From NCBI GenBank assembly GCA_022560025.1, contig JAFISE010000118.1, positions 35,587 through 99,586 of the forward strand: DNA of 64,000 nt, read 5' to 3'. Shown piece by piece: positions 19,606-30,387 of the stretch; within the stretch, counting starts at the first letter, position 1, and each line of letters begins with the position of its first letter. Source of the DNA: Stagonosporopsis chrysanthemi (taxonomy: Eukaryota > Ascomycota > Dothideomycetes > Pleosporales > Didymellaceae). Position numbers and translations under genes: made by a program. A model generated the notes under the pieces. It saw only the letters and a list, made by a program, of their open reading frames with translations. It was not told the origin of the DNA and searched no databases.

Positions 19606-20772
19606 ATTGCTTGCCGAGTGAATCCAAGCGGGACAAGACGACGACGGCGCGCAGGTCCTGACTATAAAACAGACTCTGACGAAGCACGATGCCACCACCG
19701 CCTGACCTTCCTCAACGCTCATTTCAACACTTCAAAGTCTTCACCCTGCATCCTTCCCCTTCCCAGCACAAGGGAACGTCAACACGTCCTCCGCCCCGAA
19801 GCGGTCCGATCGACCTGCCAAGCTGCCCCGCCAGGCATTCGTCTGGACCTAAGTCACGGTGGAGTTTGACATTGACAACGGCGCGGGACGAGACCTGCCA
19901 CCCCGTCACAGCGAAGCACGCAAGACTCGGTGTGCCGCGCTTCCCGATCGAGCATCTGCGGAAATGCTCTCCGGGCGTATGTGATACGTAAGCCTTCTAA
20001 TGTCGCTTCTCTTAAGGGCGCAGGCCTCCTTGCTAGGGCGATATGGAGATTTGGACACGGATGTGCGATACCGGTATTTGGGCGGTTTCTATTCGACGCG
20101 GGCTTCTCGATTGTGGGCACTTGCAGGCACGACACGCATCGTGGGATGTGCTGGTGGTGTTCGTCCAAGTTCTGTCCTGGCAGGGACCGGCCGCTGGCAT
20201 GGATATGGCAGCCTCGAAACGTTGGCTTGAGAAGTGGATCTCGCAAGCCTGGCGTTGATGCGGGTTCTGGTGGCTTTGGAACACGAATACTATTCGCACC
20301 ACAAGGATGCCATTGGCAGCACTTGTCCACTACTGTGTATTCAACAGCATACATACGTTGACGCCATTCGCGCCGCGCGCCTGTCGGCGGTACTTGGTGT
20401 ACCTACATATCCCAATCGCATGCCTGGCTTTCATCCTCCGAGCTCGTGCATCGCGCTACTCGGAGCTTTTACACAGGACCCACTCCGTCAGATGGCGATC
20501 GTCACCGACCGCCCCACCGCAACGCTCCGTTGTCGTGATTCGAACCTCATCCGGTGCTCGATCGTGGACGCTGCTTGCGCTTGAAACGCGTCTGCAGTCG
20601 AGGCGATGGCTGGCAAGCCGACAGCTGCGCCAGGGCTTCACACGGCCTGCGATGCCCTGCGGACGGTACGTGGATGATGCTGAGGATGGAGGGGTACAAA
20701 GCTGGAGGCGCCCCCGCGGTGCGATGATGGTATCGAGAGTGGTGTTGGGTTTGAGTTCTGTACTGCTGCAAC
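19606..20772. other. Intergenic between divergent genes
   Basis: This lies between the minus-strand rhodopsin-domain gene and the plus-strand SDR gene and probably holds both promoters. Frames of 143-166 codons occur on both strands, but none resembles a protein family and they largely overlap each other. Confidence 0.5.
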
Positions 20773-20901
20773 ATGGGAGAATTCGTGGCTTCGGTGCCTG
20801 CAACAAATGCACTCCCGTCTGTATCCCCGCCGAGGGTCTTCGAGGGCAAGCTCGCCATCATCACCGGCGCATCGCGCAGTACGTATCTCCCCCCAATCTC
20901 A

Positions 20902-20952
<51 letters not shown>

Positions 20953-21796
20953 CCCCCCCCCCCCCCCCTCCCCCCCCCCCCCCCCCTCACACACTTCAGG
21001 CTTCGGCGCCGCCCTTGCAACGCACTTTGCCTCGCGCGGCGCAAATGTAGTCATCAACTACGCGTCCGCCTCGTCCGACGCCACCGCCCTCGCCCTCGCA
21101 ACGCACCTCTCTCGCACCTACTCCATCACCGCCCTCCCCGTCCGCGCAGACCTCCTCGACCCCTCCTCGCCCGCGCACCTAATCGAAACAGCGCGCGCCT
21201 ACTTCTCGCACCCCACGCGCCCCTTCCGCATCGACATCCTCATCAACAACGCCGCAACCGTCAACGCGCAGCCGATCCACGACCTCTCGCTGCCCCTCTT
21301 CCAGCGCACCTTCGACCTCAACGTGCGCGCCCCGGCTCTCCTCATCAAAGCCGCGTTCCCCCACCTCCCCCACGACCGCTCCGGCCGCATCGTCAACATC
21401 TCCTCCGCAACCACGACGTGGGGCCTGATCGAGCAGACGGCGTACGCGGGCACAAAGGGCGCTCTGGAAGCCATGACGCGCGTGTGGGCGCGCGAGCTCG
21501 CCGAGCGCTGCACGGTCAACTGCGTCAGTCCCGGGCCGATGGATACGGGGCTGTTGAGTGGGCTGCCCGAGGCCCCGCGCGCGGCGCTGAGGCTGTACAA
21601 TGCGCTTGTGCCGCTTGCGAGGGAGAGGGAGGGAGTGGATTCTCCGGAGATGTGTAGGTTGGCGGGGGAGATTGGGGGCAGGCCGGGGATGCTGGACGAG
21701 GTGGCGGGGGTGGTGGGCGTGGTGTGTTTGCGGGAGAGTGGGTGGATGACGGGGAATCAGGTCGGGGCTAGTGGGGGAGGGGCGTTTGTGAGATAG
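20773..21796 (+). CDS. Short-chain dehydrogenase/reductase (SDR)
   Basis: Exons 20773-20878 and 21000-21796 are joined across a 121-base intron, giving 300 residues. Exon 1 carries LAIITGASR, and splicing adds SFG to form the nucleotide-binding TGxxxGxG site, with Ser (TGASRSFG) where most members have Gly. Other classical SDR marks are DILINNAA, IVNISSATTTWG (catalytic Ser), the active-site YAGTKGALE (Tyr and Lys), CVSPGPMDTG and a C-terminal GNQVGASGG. Classical SDRs use NAD(P)H to reduce carbonyls or oxidise alcohols on many substrates; the substrate here cannot be told. The intron is mostly a C homopolymer (20903-20986), and a frame happens to run straight through it. The splice is preferred because it rebuilds the nucleotide site. 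Confidence 0.88.
20903..20986 (+). repeat. 84-base C tract inside the SDR intron
   Basis: There is an uninterrupted run of 49 C (20903-20951), then C runs broken only by G at 20952 and T at 20969. It replaces the pyrimidine tract before the acceptor TTCAG. The exact length in the genome is uncertain, because homopolymers of this size are error-prone in sequencing. Confidence 0.9.
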
Positions 21797-22301
21797 GATG
21801 AGGGGGGAGTTGAGTATAGCAGGGTGACCATCACTGTCCCCTTTCCGTAGTCGTCCAACTCGAACTCTTGTCCGGCTGTGGCACCGGTGCAAATATTTGG
21901 AGGTCCTAGAACTGCACGTGAGCGAGATAGTGATGTGGATGGATGTGGGGTTTTGAGATGAGACAGTGGAAAGAGGTTTGATTAATTGATTGTGGCTGGA
22001 CTGCTTCTTTTGCCCTCTGCGTTTGCCAGGTTGTAGACGTTTGACGCTTGGGGGGGACGGCCTTTTTTTTTTTTTTTTTTTTTTTTTGCTCGGGCTGCGG
22101 AGAGCTGGTAGTTGCCTGTGGGTGCTCCACCATGGCTTGATCGATGAGGATGTGACGACACGAGCCCTCACGACGCGAGAGCATGTGGCGGGTGCGATGC
22201 GCTGAGCAAGACCCATTGAGGAGGATATAGGACGGAGAACAAAAGTCGCTACTGGACTAGTTGGCCAACGCCATGCAATGCTATCAACACGACTCACTAC
22301 G
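21797..22301. other. Convergent 3' flanks with a T tract
   Basis: This lies between the 3' ends of the plus-strand SDR gene and the minus-strand EMC4 gene. A run of about 25 T occurs at 22063-22087. No gene is seen; the frames through here are extensions or shadows. Confidence 0.6.
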
Positions 22302-22903
22302 TCACAACCATTCCTTGGGCACGGCTCGCTCCGACCAGGTCCTCTCGCCCTCCCAGGCCAGCCAATCGGACCGCGTCGTCGGCAGCAGCCCCATGGCGTT
22401 GACCTTCCAGATACCCAGCGCCAACATGAGCAGGTTGGTGAGTATGTAGACGACCTTGACGCCCAGCAGGCGGCCGGCGGTGCCCGGCGTCTCGAAGGGA
22501 GCAAAGGTGCGCTGGATGCCGAGGGCGGCCATGACGGGTGTCTTGAACAGGGTGAAGACCATGAAGATGGAGAAGATCTGGAGCGAGTTGCCGGTCATGT
22601 ACATGCCTAGTGCAGCGGTCAGTGTGCTGGGGCGCGGCGCGCGGCGGGCGGCGACGCACCAAAGGCGTTCATGGGCAGCTGCTTGGCGGGGGCGATGGCC
22701 ACCTCCCAGGCCTTCTTCATCTTGAGCGTGTCCATCTCCGCGGGCGTCGGCGGTACGCGCGTCTTCTTGGAGGAGAGGGCGCGCTCCTTGCGGGTCATGG
22801 CCGCGGTGTAGCCCGGCGGGTCGGCCAGCGATGGGTTCTTGGGCGCGGGGGCAGGCGTCGAGTTGAGGTCGACGACCCATTGCGGGGGCGGCGGGGCGGC
22901 CAT
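22302..22903 (-). CDS. EMC4: ER membrane protein complex subunit 4
   Basis: Exons 22660-22903 and 22302-22606 (intron of 53 bases, GTGCG..CTAG) encode 182 residues. The sequence shows the EMC4 layout: a polar proline-rich N terminus, a basic stretch, AWEVAIAPAKQLPMNAFG leading into MYMTGNSLQIFSIFMVFTLF (first membrane segment), and LLGVKVVYILTNLLMLALGI (second), ending SDWLAWEGERTW. EMC4 is part of the conserved insertase that places membrane proteins into the endoplasmic reticulum. The AWE..APAK and MYM.GNSLQIFSI motifs are diagnostic. Length is normal. The gene is divergent from the AP-1 beta gene. Confidence 0.93.
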
Positions 22904-23400
22904 GGCGGGGTGCTGGCGGGGTGCTGGCGGCGCGCGGGGCGGGATGCAGTGCGGCGGTCTGATGCGGTCTGATGCGGTCGTGATGCGGTCGTGGTGCGGT
23001 TGTGGGCGTGGGCGGGCGTGGTGTGGGCAGCGGTGCTGGACGCTTACCTAGCAAACGGCCGTGCGCTTCCCCGAACAGCTCCGCAAAACACCCTGGCCGC
23101 GCCGCCGTCTTCACCCTGAACGGACCGCGAACGACTGCGACAGCCCGCAGCATCCCCGCACACCGCAGCATCCCCCCCGCGAGACCCGGCGACACCGTCC
23201 ACGACACCGCGCTCGACACCGCACTCGACTCCCTCGCACACGCACCGCGCGCACCGCCGCCCACCAGAGCCCCGCACGACCTCGAGGGCGCCGCGAGGGG
23301 CGCTAGAGCGGCAGGCGAGGGGAGCTGTCTTGGGCGTGAGACGGCCAGGCACATGCACAGAGGGACCGCCGCGCGGGCGCATTCGTGAGAGCCAGCCACC
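22904..23400. promoter_or_regulatory. Bidirectional promoter region, EMC4 / AP-1 beta
   Basis: The start codons of the two divergent genes are 497 bases apart, so both promoters must lie here. The left part has short direct repeats (GTGCTGGCGGG and GATGCGGTC, each twice). The right part is CG-rich. I see no clear TATA box. Confidence 0.55.
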
Positions 23401-25731
23401 ATGAGCCAGGGCGGCCAAGATGCGAAGCTCTTTGCGAGGGTACGTCCGCCCTCTCGCCCCCGTCCCCGTTCCCGTCCCCGTTCCCGTTCCCGTTCCACTC
23501 CCCATGCGCCGCCGTCATGATCATGTCCATGCCCATGCCCCCGCCTGACAGCACCCCCCCAGGGCAAAGTAGCGGAGCTGCGCCTCGAGCTCAACAGCGG
23601 CGGCAAGAAGGACAAGAACTTCGCCGCCAAGAAGACAACCCTCAAGAAGATCGTCGCCAACATGACCATGAGCAACAACGACATGGTCGCCCTGTTCCCG
23701 GACATTGTCGGCTGCATGCACATCCCCAGCCTGGAGATCAAGAAGATGTGCTTCCTGTACCTGGTCAACTACGCCCGTGCAAAGCCCGACATCGCCCTCA
23801 AGGCCCTGCCCATCATCCAGGAGGACATGCACGACAACAACCCGCTGGTGCGTGCCCTGGCCCTGCGCACCATGTCGTACGTCCACGTCCGCGAGTACGT
23901 CGAGGCCACCGTCCCGCACCTGAAGAACCTGCTGCGCGACACGGACCCCTACGTGCGCAAGACGGCCGCCTTCTGCGTCGCCAAGCTGTACGACCACGAC
24001 CGCCAGCTCGTCGAGGCCTCGGACCTGATCGACAAGCTCAACGGCATGCTGCGCGACGAGAACCCCACCGTCGTCTCGAGCGCCCTGGCCGGCCTGATGG
24101 ACATCTGGGAGCGCAGCGAGAACATCAAGCTGACCATCGACTACGCGAGCGCCTCCAAGATCGTCTCCATCCTCGCCGACTGCTCCGAGTGGGGGCAGAC
24201 GTACATTATGGAGGCCCTGATGAACTACGTGCCCCAGGACTCGTCCGAGGCTGCCTTGCTGGCCGAGCGCATCTCCCCGCGCCTGTCGCACTCCAACTCG
24301 GCCGTCGTGCTCACCTGCATTCGCGTCATCCTCTACCTGATGAACTACATTGCAGACCAAAAGGTCGTTGCATCCTTGTGCAACAAGCTCTCCCCACCGC
24401 TGGTCACCCTCCTCTCCAAAGGCCCGGAGATCCAGTACCTGGCCCTCCGCAACGCGCTCCTCATCCTGCAGCGCCGCCCCGAAGTCCTGCGCAACGACAT
24501 CCGCGTCTTCTTCTGCAAGTACAACGACCCCATCTACGTCAAGGTCACCAAGCTCGAGCTCATCTTCATGCTGGCCACGGAGAAGAACATCAAGGAGGTC
24601 TTGACAGAGCTGGCAGAGTGCGTCCCTCCCCCATCGTTGTCATGAATCGAGTGCTAACCAGCCAGATACGCCACGGAAATCGACGTCGACTTTGTCCGCA
24701 AGTCGGTCCGCGCCATCGGCAAGCTGGCCATCAAGATCGCTCCCGCGGCGCAGCTGTGCATCAGCACGCTCCTCTCGCTCGTCAGCACAAAAGTCTCGTA
24801 CATTGTGCAAGAGGCCACCGTCGTCATCCGCAACATCTTCCGCAAATACCCCAACCAGTACGAGTCCATCATCTCGACCCTCTGCGAGAACCTCGACTCG
24901 CTCGACGAGCCCGAAGCCAAAGCCGCCATGATCTGGGTCATTGGCCAGTACGCCGACCGCATCGAAGACTCGGACGTGCTGCTCGAAGACTTCCTCGACA
25001 CCTTCCAGGAAGAAACACACGAAGTCCAGCTCGCCCTCCTCACCGCCACGGTGAAACTCTTCATCCAGCGCCCAACGCGCGGCTCCGCCCTCGTCCCCAA
25101 GGTCCTCAAATGGGCCACGGAAGAAACCGACAACCCAGACCTGCGCGACAGGGGCTACATGTACTGGCGGCTCCTCTCCTCGGCGCCCGAAGAAGCCAAG
25201 AAGGTCGTCATGGGCACCAAACCCGCCATCACCGCCGAGGAATCCGAGAAACTCGACCCAGCCACCCTCGAGGAAATGTGCCTCAACGTCGGCACCCTCG
25301 CCACCGTCTACCTCAAGCCCGTCAACGCCGTGTTCCGCACCGCCCGCCCCCGCCGCCTCGTCGACTCCCCCGCCCTGCAGCGCCACGAGCTGCCCACCGT
25401 CAAAGCCGCACAGCTGGCCCGCGACCGCGCCGCCGCCGACCGCGCGCTGAATGGCGGCGCCGACGACATCAACAACTTCAACAACACAAACCCCGCCAAC
25501 GGCTCCCTCTCCCCCACAAACGGCATGTCCGCCGCCGTCAGCGACGCAGACATGTACTTCGCCAGCGTCGGCCGCCAGAGTACCTTTGGCGGCTCGCCCA
25601 TTGCAGACGACCACCACCACCACCATGCCGGCGTCGGCGGCGGCGGCGGTGGTTGGGTCGTCAACCAGAACGCCCCGCAGGCGCTGGGCATGGGTCCTGT
25701 GGGGGCGGATGGGGGGGATTTGTTGTTGTGA
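23401..25731 (+). CDS. APL2: AP-1 clathrin adaptor complex, beta subunit
   Basis: Exons 23401-23439, 23563-24617 and 24666-25731 (introns of 123 and 48 bases) encode 719 residues. After MSQGGQDAKLFAR the protein reads GKVAELRLELNSGGKKDKNF, then the armadillo-like trunk with LFPDIVGCMHIPSLEIKKMC, YLVNYARAKPDIA and DPYVRKTAAFCVAKLYDHD. These are hallmarks of beta-adaptins. The trunk ends near residue 585 and a low-complexity tail follows (NNFNNTNPANGS, five His, Gly run). There is no C-terminal ear domain. That length and lack of an ear fit fungal AP-1 beta rather than AP-2 beta. It acts at the trans-Golgi and endosomes in clathrin coat assembly and dileucine cargo recognition. The tiny first exon and a repeat-rich first intron are notable. 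Confidence 0.92.
23458..23500 (+). repeat. CCCGTT hexamer repeats in AP-1 beta intron 1
   Basis: About six units of CCCGTY read in tandem (CCCGTCCCCGTTCCCGTC and so on). They fill the middle of the first intron and are probably a hypervariable microsatellite. Confidence 0.8.
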
Positions 25732-26626
25732 GGTGGGAAGATAGTGGGGGTGTTGAGGGGGGTAATGAGGGGGGTGATTGAGGAAAGGGGGGTGTATATT
25801 AGGTTTGATGTGTTGTGTTGTGCATGGATGGATATGTTGTGTAGGGTTTCAGTGGTCAATAGTCAATGGATTGGATGTAACACTCGACTCTTGGTGTCTT
25901 TTGTCTGGAGATTCTCACGCGCATAGAGCCGTCAAGCAGGTGATATCATCGGCGTCCCCGTACAAACTCCCTCCCTCCCTCACTCCCCAACAAGCCCTGC
26001 AGCGCCACCCATACGCAGCCTCCCCATCTACCCCCACCCCCTTGGCTAGGGAAAGGCGCCAATAGGATAGGGGCAGACGAGGTCTACTTTTCACTCGCTT
26101 TTATGGAACTTCGCGGTTTCCGATCTTTTATGTACATGGGAAGTCGCCAATATGAAGAGGCTCAGTCGTGAGCCTGGCGCTTGTGCGGAGCGGCTAATAT
26201 GGCGATGCAGGGCGCAGCTCCCGGCGCGTAGCGGTGCAGGAGACTCTGTGACGTTTCGAGTATCATGACAGTACGCTGTTGGGTCTGCGTTGGCGCTTCG
26301 GTGTCGTCCAGACGTGATGGAGAGAGAGAGCCTGTCTCAACGTCGTTGGACTCTCGCGCCGCCATGTATGGATTTGGGAAAGCGCAGAGCGACTCGGAAA
26401 GCGTGTTCCGAGTGGCATTGCGTCGCCGTGGCCGCCTGGCATCGCCGCCTTCTCTGGGCTTCTTGCTACTTCTCTCACGTTAGCAATCAGCTTTGCGTTT
26501 ATAACACACTCCGTTGGTCGCCTGTCCGCTCTTCTGCTCGGCTTTTTTTTTGTAGACATAGACGCACGTTGGACATAGACGGCTCATCCATCGCATATCT
26601 GGCCAGCACAGCATTTCCGAGACAAC
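25732..26626. other. Intergenic
   Basis: The left third is the G/T-rich 3' flank of the AP-1 beta gene and the right part is the promoter and 5' leader of the AN1 gene. No independent gene is seen. Confidence 0.6.
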
Positions 26627-27568
26627 ATGGCAACTGGGGACGTCGAGAACATTGGCAGGCACTGCCAGATGGAGTACTGTGGCAAGCTTGACTTCCTGCC
26701 ATTCCCTTGCGGGAGCTGTGACAAGTACTATTGTCTGGATCACCGAACAGAGTATGCGCACAAATGCTCGAACCCCGGCGGAGCTGCAAAGAAAGCTGCT
26801 GAGAAGAAGAGAAAAGAGGAAGAGAAAGCAAAACTCCCCACAGTGGCCAGCACAACATGGCAAGGCAAGCCAAACCTCCTGAGAGCCGAAGGCCCCTGCT
26901 CGAAATCCTCGTGCAAAACCCGCATCGACGGCCAAACCCGCAACGAGGGCGTCAGCTGCCCGCGTTGCAACCGGCGATACTGCATGGCGCACCGCCACGA
27001 AGAACAGCACGACTGCAAGACCCTCTCGCCCATCGGCGCACGCCCCTCCACCGTACAACAGCGCACGCAGTCAGCGCTCTCGCGCCTCAAACTCTGGGCG
27101 GAGAACAAGCGCAACGAAGACGAGAAGCGGCGCGCGGCCCCCAAGAAATCCGGCTTCCTCGGGTTAGGCAAGAGCTCCAATTCCAACGCCGCCGTCTCGG
27201 CGCAAGCCGAGCTCAACGCGCTCAAGCGCGCCGCAAAAGGCGACGCCAAAGTGCCCCCCGAGAAGCGCATCTACCTGCACGTCGAGGCGTCGAGCGACAC
27301 CACCAAAGCCAAGTTCCCGACGGGCAAGTTCTTCTACAGCAGCGACGCCAGCGTGGGCCGCGTGCTGGACATGGCCGCCAAGGCGCTGATGGTCGAGAAC
27401 GTGAACAACCGGAGCGAGCGCGAGGAGGACAAGCTGCGCGTGTTCCACGTCGAGGGCGGGCGGCTGCTGAAGTTTAGTGAGAAGATTGGGGATGCGGCCC
27501 AGAATGGGAATATGATTGTGTTGCTGAGGGGGGTTGGGGATGGGGAGCCGGATCTTATTGATCTGTGA
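26627..27568 (+). CDS. Cuz1-like protein: two AN1 fingers plus ubiquitin-like tail
   Basis: This single exon encodes 313 residues. The first AN1 finger has C13, C18, C28, C31, C36, H39, H45 and C47 in the exact C-x4-C-x9-C-x2-C-x4-C-x2-H-x5-H-x-C spacing. The second (about residues 91-131) has the same closing pattern, CPRCNRRYCMAHRHEEQHDC. A lysine/glutamate-rich linker separates them. The C-terminal third (from about RIYLHVEASS to MIVLLRGVG) resembles a ubiquitin-like fold. This domain order is that of yeast Cuz1 and animal ZFAND1, which link Cdc48/p97 to the proteasome during arsenite and other proteotoxic stress. Cytosolic or nuclear location is expected. The orthology is inferred from architecture. 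Confidence 0.85.
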   Translation: MATGDVENIGRHCQMEYCGKLDFLPFPCGSCDKYYCLDHRTEYAHKCSNPGGAAKKAAEKKRKEEEKAKLPTVASTTWQGKPNLLRAEGPCSKSSCKTRIDGQTRNEGVSCPRCNRRYCMAHRHEEQHDCKTLSPIGARPSTVQQRTQSALSRLKLWAENKRNEDEKRRAAPKKSGFLGLGKSSNSNAAVSAQAELNALKRAAKGDAKVPPEKRIYLHVEASSDTTKAKFPTGKFFYSSDASVGRVLDMAAKALMVENVNNRSEREEDKLRVFHVEGGRLLKFSEKIGDAAQNGNMIVLLRGVGDGEPDLIDL

Positions 27569-28363
27569 GGTGCGAGGGGGGAGGTGTAGGGTGGTGTAGT
27601 GTGTGGCATAGCGCAGGCGTAGTGTAAGGCGTAGAGGGGCGCGTTTCGTAGAATAAGATACCCATTTCGTTACGAGTATCGCCGTGGCCTTGTTATGTGT
27701 ATGGTGCTCACGATCGCTATCCTGTCCTATCCTATCCTTCCTGCACGCCCACCATCAGCCTCATTACACGCAGTCTCGACGTTGCGTTGCGTTGCCTTGC
27801 GTTGTGCTGGAACCCCCCGTTCACACGCCAATACCCCCCACCACCCACCACACAACCCCCAGACAACTTCAACGACTCCAAAAACTGCGAGACCTCAATC
27901 TCCACCCCAAATCCCGCGTGCTGCCGTGTCGAGCACTTCGAACACCAGCGGCCACCTGCGGGCTCGAAAGCTCCTTCCTCCCCCTCAGAACCGGTGGAGA
28001 TGAAAAACCGGTGAAAAGAACCAGTAGGGGGGGAAAAAGAAAAAAAAATAACCAGTGAAGAAGACCACGAAAACTCCTACGCCGCGAGAGACACGGAACT
28101 AGCTCCCTGAACGCCTGTGCTGAAAGGATTGCGGAACGGTGGTTGTAAGAGTGTTGCTTCTGGACGTGTCCGGACTGATGCCGTGCACTGCAACGGCAGA
28201 GGGGCGTCGCTGTTGGGCGCGGCGTGCACGCTGGACGTCTCGGCTACGCTGGTGCAGCCGGCCAGCACAACGTGGTGCGCAGTGGCGTCAGCGCAATCCA
28301 TCCCGTGGGGCGGCGCACGCCGGTCGTGCTGTCAGCAGGACACTGCTGGAGGACTACGGCGCG
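27569..28363. other. Intergenic
   Basis: Convergent 3' flanks of the AN1 gene (plus) and the small secreted protein gene (minus). C-rich and A-rich simple sequence occurs at 27,820-28,050. No gene is seen. Confidence 0.55.
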
Positions 28364-28523
28364 TCAGGTGCTGGCGGCGCGGTTGCTGCAGCGCAGGCTG
28401 TGGATGCTGCTGTCCCAGCCGATGCTGGCGAGGTTGTTGACGCCGTCGGCAAAGGTGAGGTATGAGTCGCTTGTGGTGCTTGTGCAGTCGTAGTTACTGG
28501 GGTGTTGTCAGTGTCTTGTGACC

Positions 28524-28559
<36 letters not shown>

Positions 28560-28900
28560 TTGGTGAGGCAACGCACTCGTAGAACTGGCAGTACCAGTAG
28601 TCCTCCCTGGCTAGGACGGAGGGCACGTCATGGCCGCCGACGAGGATGGACTGCACGCGGCCGTCGATGCTGGGGGAGCGTTAGTCGATGCGGGGCAGGC
28701 GGCGGGTGCGTGCGGGCTCACAGGTTGTTGTCGAGCGAGAGGCACTGGTTGTTGTATGCGTCGACGGAGACCTCTGAGAAGAAGGCGGGCGCGGCGAAGA
28801 GCTGCACTTTGATGCGGTTGTCGGCGATCATGTCGCTGGCGGATGCGCCAGCGATGCATGCCAGGGCCGAGGACAGGATGGCGAGCGGGAGACTGCGCAT
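28364..28900 (-). CDS. Small secreted four-cysteine protein
   Basis: Three exons (28722-28900, 28577-28669 and 28364-28496) with introns of 52 and 80 bases give 134 residues. Donors GTGAGC and GTGCGT and acceptors CCCCCAG and CCCCAG are clear and keep the frame. The N terminus MRSLPLAILSSALACIAGAS is a signal peptide, cleaved near residue 20-22. The mature protein of about 112 residues has four cysteines (C53, C87, C95, C127), enough for two disulfides, and segments NQCLSLDNNL, YWYCQFYDNYDC and GVNNLASIGWDSSIHSLRC. The repeated pattern resembles beta/gamma-crystallin-like small secreted fungal proteins, but this is only a visual impression. It is a candidate effector or antimicrobial-type protein. 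The function is unknown. Confidence 0.75.
28525..28557 (+). repeat. (GA)n microsatellite in an intron
   Basis: About 16 GA dinucleotides lie in the second intron of the secreted-protein gene. On the coding strand it is a CT tract between the donor and the branch region. Confidence 0.9.
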
Positions 28901-30387
28901 GATAGCGCGCGCATTCAGGTGGTAGGCGCAGTCGCAGGGTTGGCCGTTGTGCAATCGCCGGTGGGTGGGCGGTCGTCGTTGTTGGCCTCAGGTGGACGAA
29001 ACTGGGAATCCAAGGACCAAGGAGAATGGCTGACCGACTCGACTGGTGACGCTCAGCCGGTGGGTCGGCGCGTGCACCCATTGGCTTGCACTGCCTCGCT
29101 GCTTGGCCGCAGCCGGCTTAGGGCCAACGTTCTGGTGCGAGCGGGGGGCATGCGACACAGTAGGAACGTCTGTTGGAAGAGGTGGAGTTTGTTTGTTTGT
29201 TGACATAAGGTGTGGTCACTTGCGAGCTGTCAATTGCTTGGGAGCGTTTCGCAACGTTGTGGCGGCATGGATTAAGCTGTGCCTGGCCCGGCTCCCCCAG
29301 ACCGGCTGAGATGAGCGGCCCAGAACTCTGGGCGACGTACGAAAACAGCAGCACAGTAATGGTTCGACAGCACAGTAATGATTCGACATCAACATCTCAG
29401 CAGTGCAAGTGCTGAGCATCGTCAAAACGGACAGTCTCGTCCTCGCACTTTCTCGGCGGTCCTGACGCACACACAATGGACGCGTACGCCAACTCGTGTT
29501 GTGCTCGGAGCAAGCACAGCACCGCACAGTGCACGGTGACACGTGCGGCGGCATTTGCTGCAGACGTCGCACACCTGCCCAGCATCTTCTCCTTCAAGCC
29601 CACATCCTCACCCACCTCTGCTGCCCAGACTGCCAGCAAACGTCGTGTTCACCAAGGGTGTGAAGCGAAGCGAGGAGCGCCGGCCGGTATGATCACCGCA
29701 GATCGCAACCCTTGTGCCTGCAAAAGTCCTCGTGGAAATTAAAGCCCATCGGTAGGCGCCGGCAAGGGTTGCCCACGCACCACGTCACTTCATCACGTCT
29801 TTTTGGGCTGGGCACCCTTACTGGTGAGACAGCTTCTTGTGGTGCTGGAAAAAAAAAACAGGCTGTACACTGAGATGGTGGACATTGTCCGTTGCAAATG
29901 TAGTCTAGGTGGTACCGTGGTAGCGAGGTCACCCTAAATGGCTCTTCTTTGACCCTGGAAGACAACGTGGTCCGCTAGAGGGGTGTCAGGTTTCAGCGCT
30001 GAAGGTCACCGTTAGAGCCTCGTGTGCACCGTTGTGGCCCACTTCCCGCAGCACGAAGCCAGCCATATGATTACAAAACCCCCAGCATCATCTGTGGGTA
30101 GTACCACAGCAACACGCATCCGAGTCAGGCAAGTCACGGTCTAGCGCAGGAGAGGAAAGCCAGTCATTGGGAACGAGTAAAAGCCAGATTGTATACGTAG
30201 CTGGGCTTGTCTAATATCTACACCGAGAAGTCGTAACGGGTCATGATGAAGTGGTATCCGCCAAAGAAGAGAAGAGAAGAATCAAACCAATGTTATCCAA
30301 ACATTTTGCTGTTGTCGGTCGTCCACAAGCGCCCATTGCTGTCCATGTAAATGCGCAAAACAAAACCACCTCACGCATGCAATGCGC
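28901..30387. other. Intergenic
   Basis: This is the promoter of the secreted-protein gene (left) and the 3' flank of the AA9-like gene (right). A tandem pair of CAGCACAGTAATG-like words lies near 29,348-29,382 (cagcacagtaatggttcga, then cagcacagtaatgattcga). No gene is recognised in frames up to 118 codons. Confidence 0.5.

Noticed and set aside
21179..22504. 441-codon minus-strand frame antisense to the SDR gene
   Set aside because: Shadow of a GC-rich gene; it contains a poly-Lys run from the T tract and has no family resemblance.
22302..23768. 488-codon minus-strand frame covering EMC4 and the AP-1 beta 5' part
   Set aside because: It arises from reading through the EMC4 intron and antisense to the AP-1 beta gene; EMC4 with its intron explains the real part.
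24640..25626. 328-codon minus-strand frame
   Set aside because: Antisense shadow of AP-1 beta exon 3.
23385..25781. 798-codon plus-strand frame overlapping the AP-1 beta gene
   Set aside because: Out-of-frame shadow rich in Arg, His and Pro; the adaptin reading is unmistakable.
28354..28656. 100-codon minus-strand frame read as a separate protein
   Set aside because: It runs through a CT-repeat intron; the three-exon secreted protein uses its 5' part and explains the splice sites.
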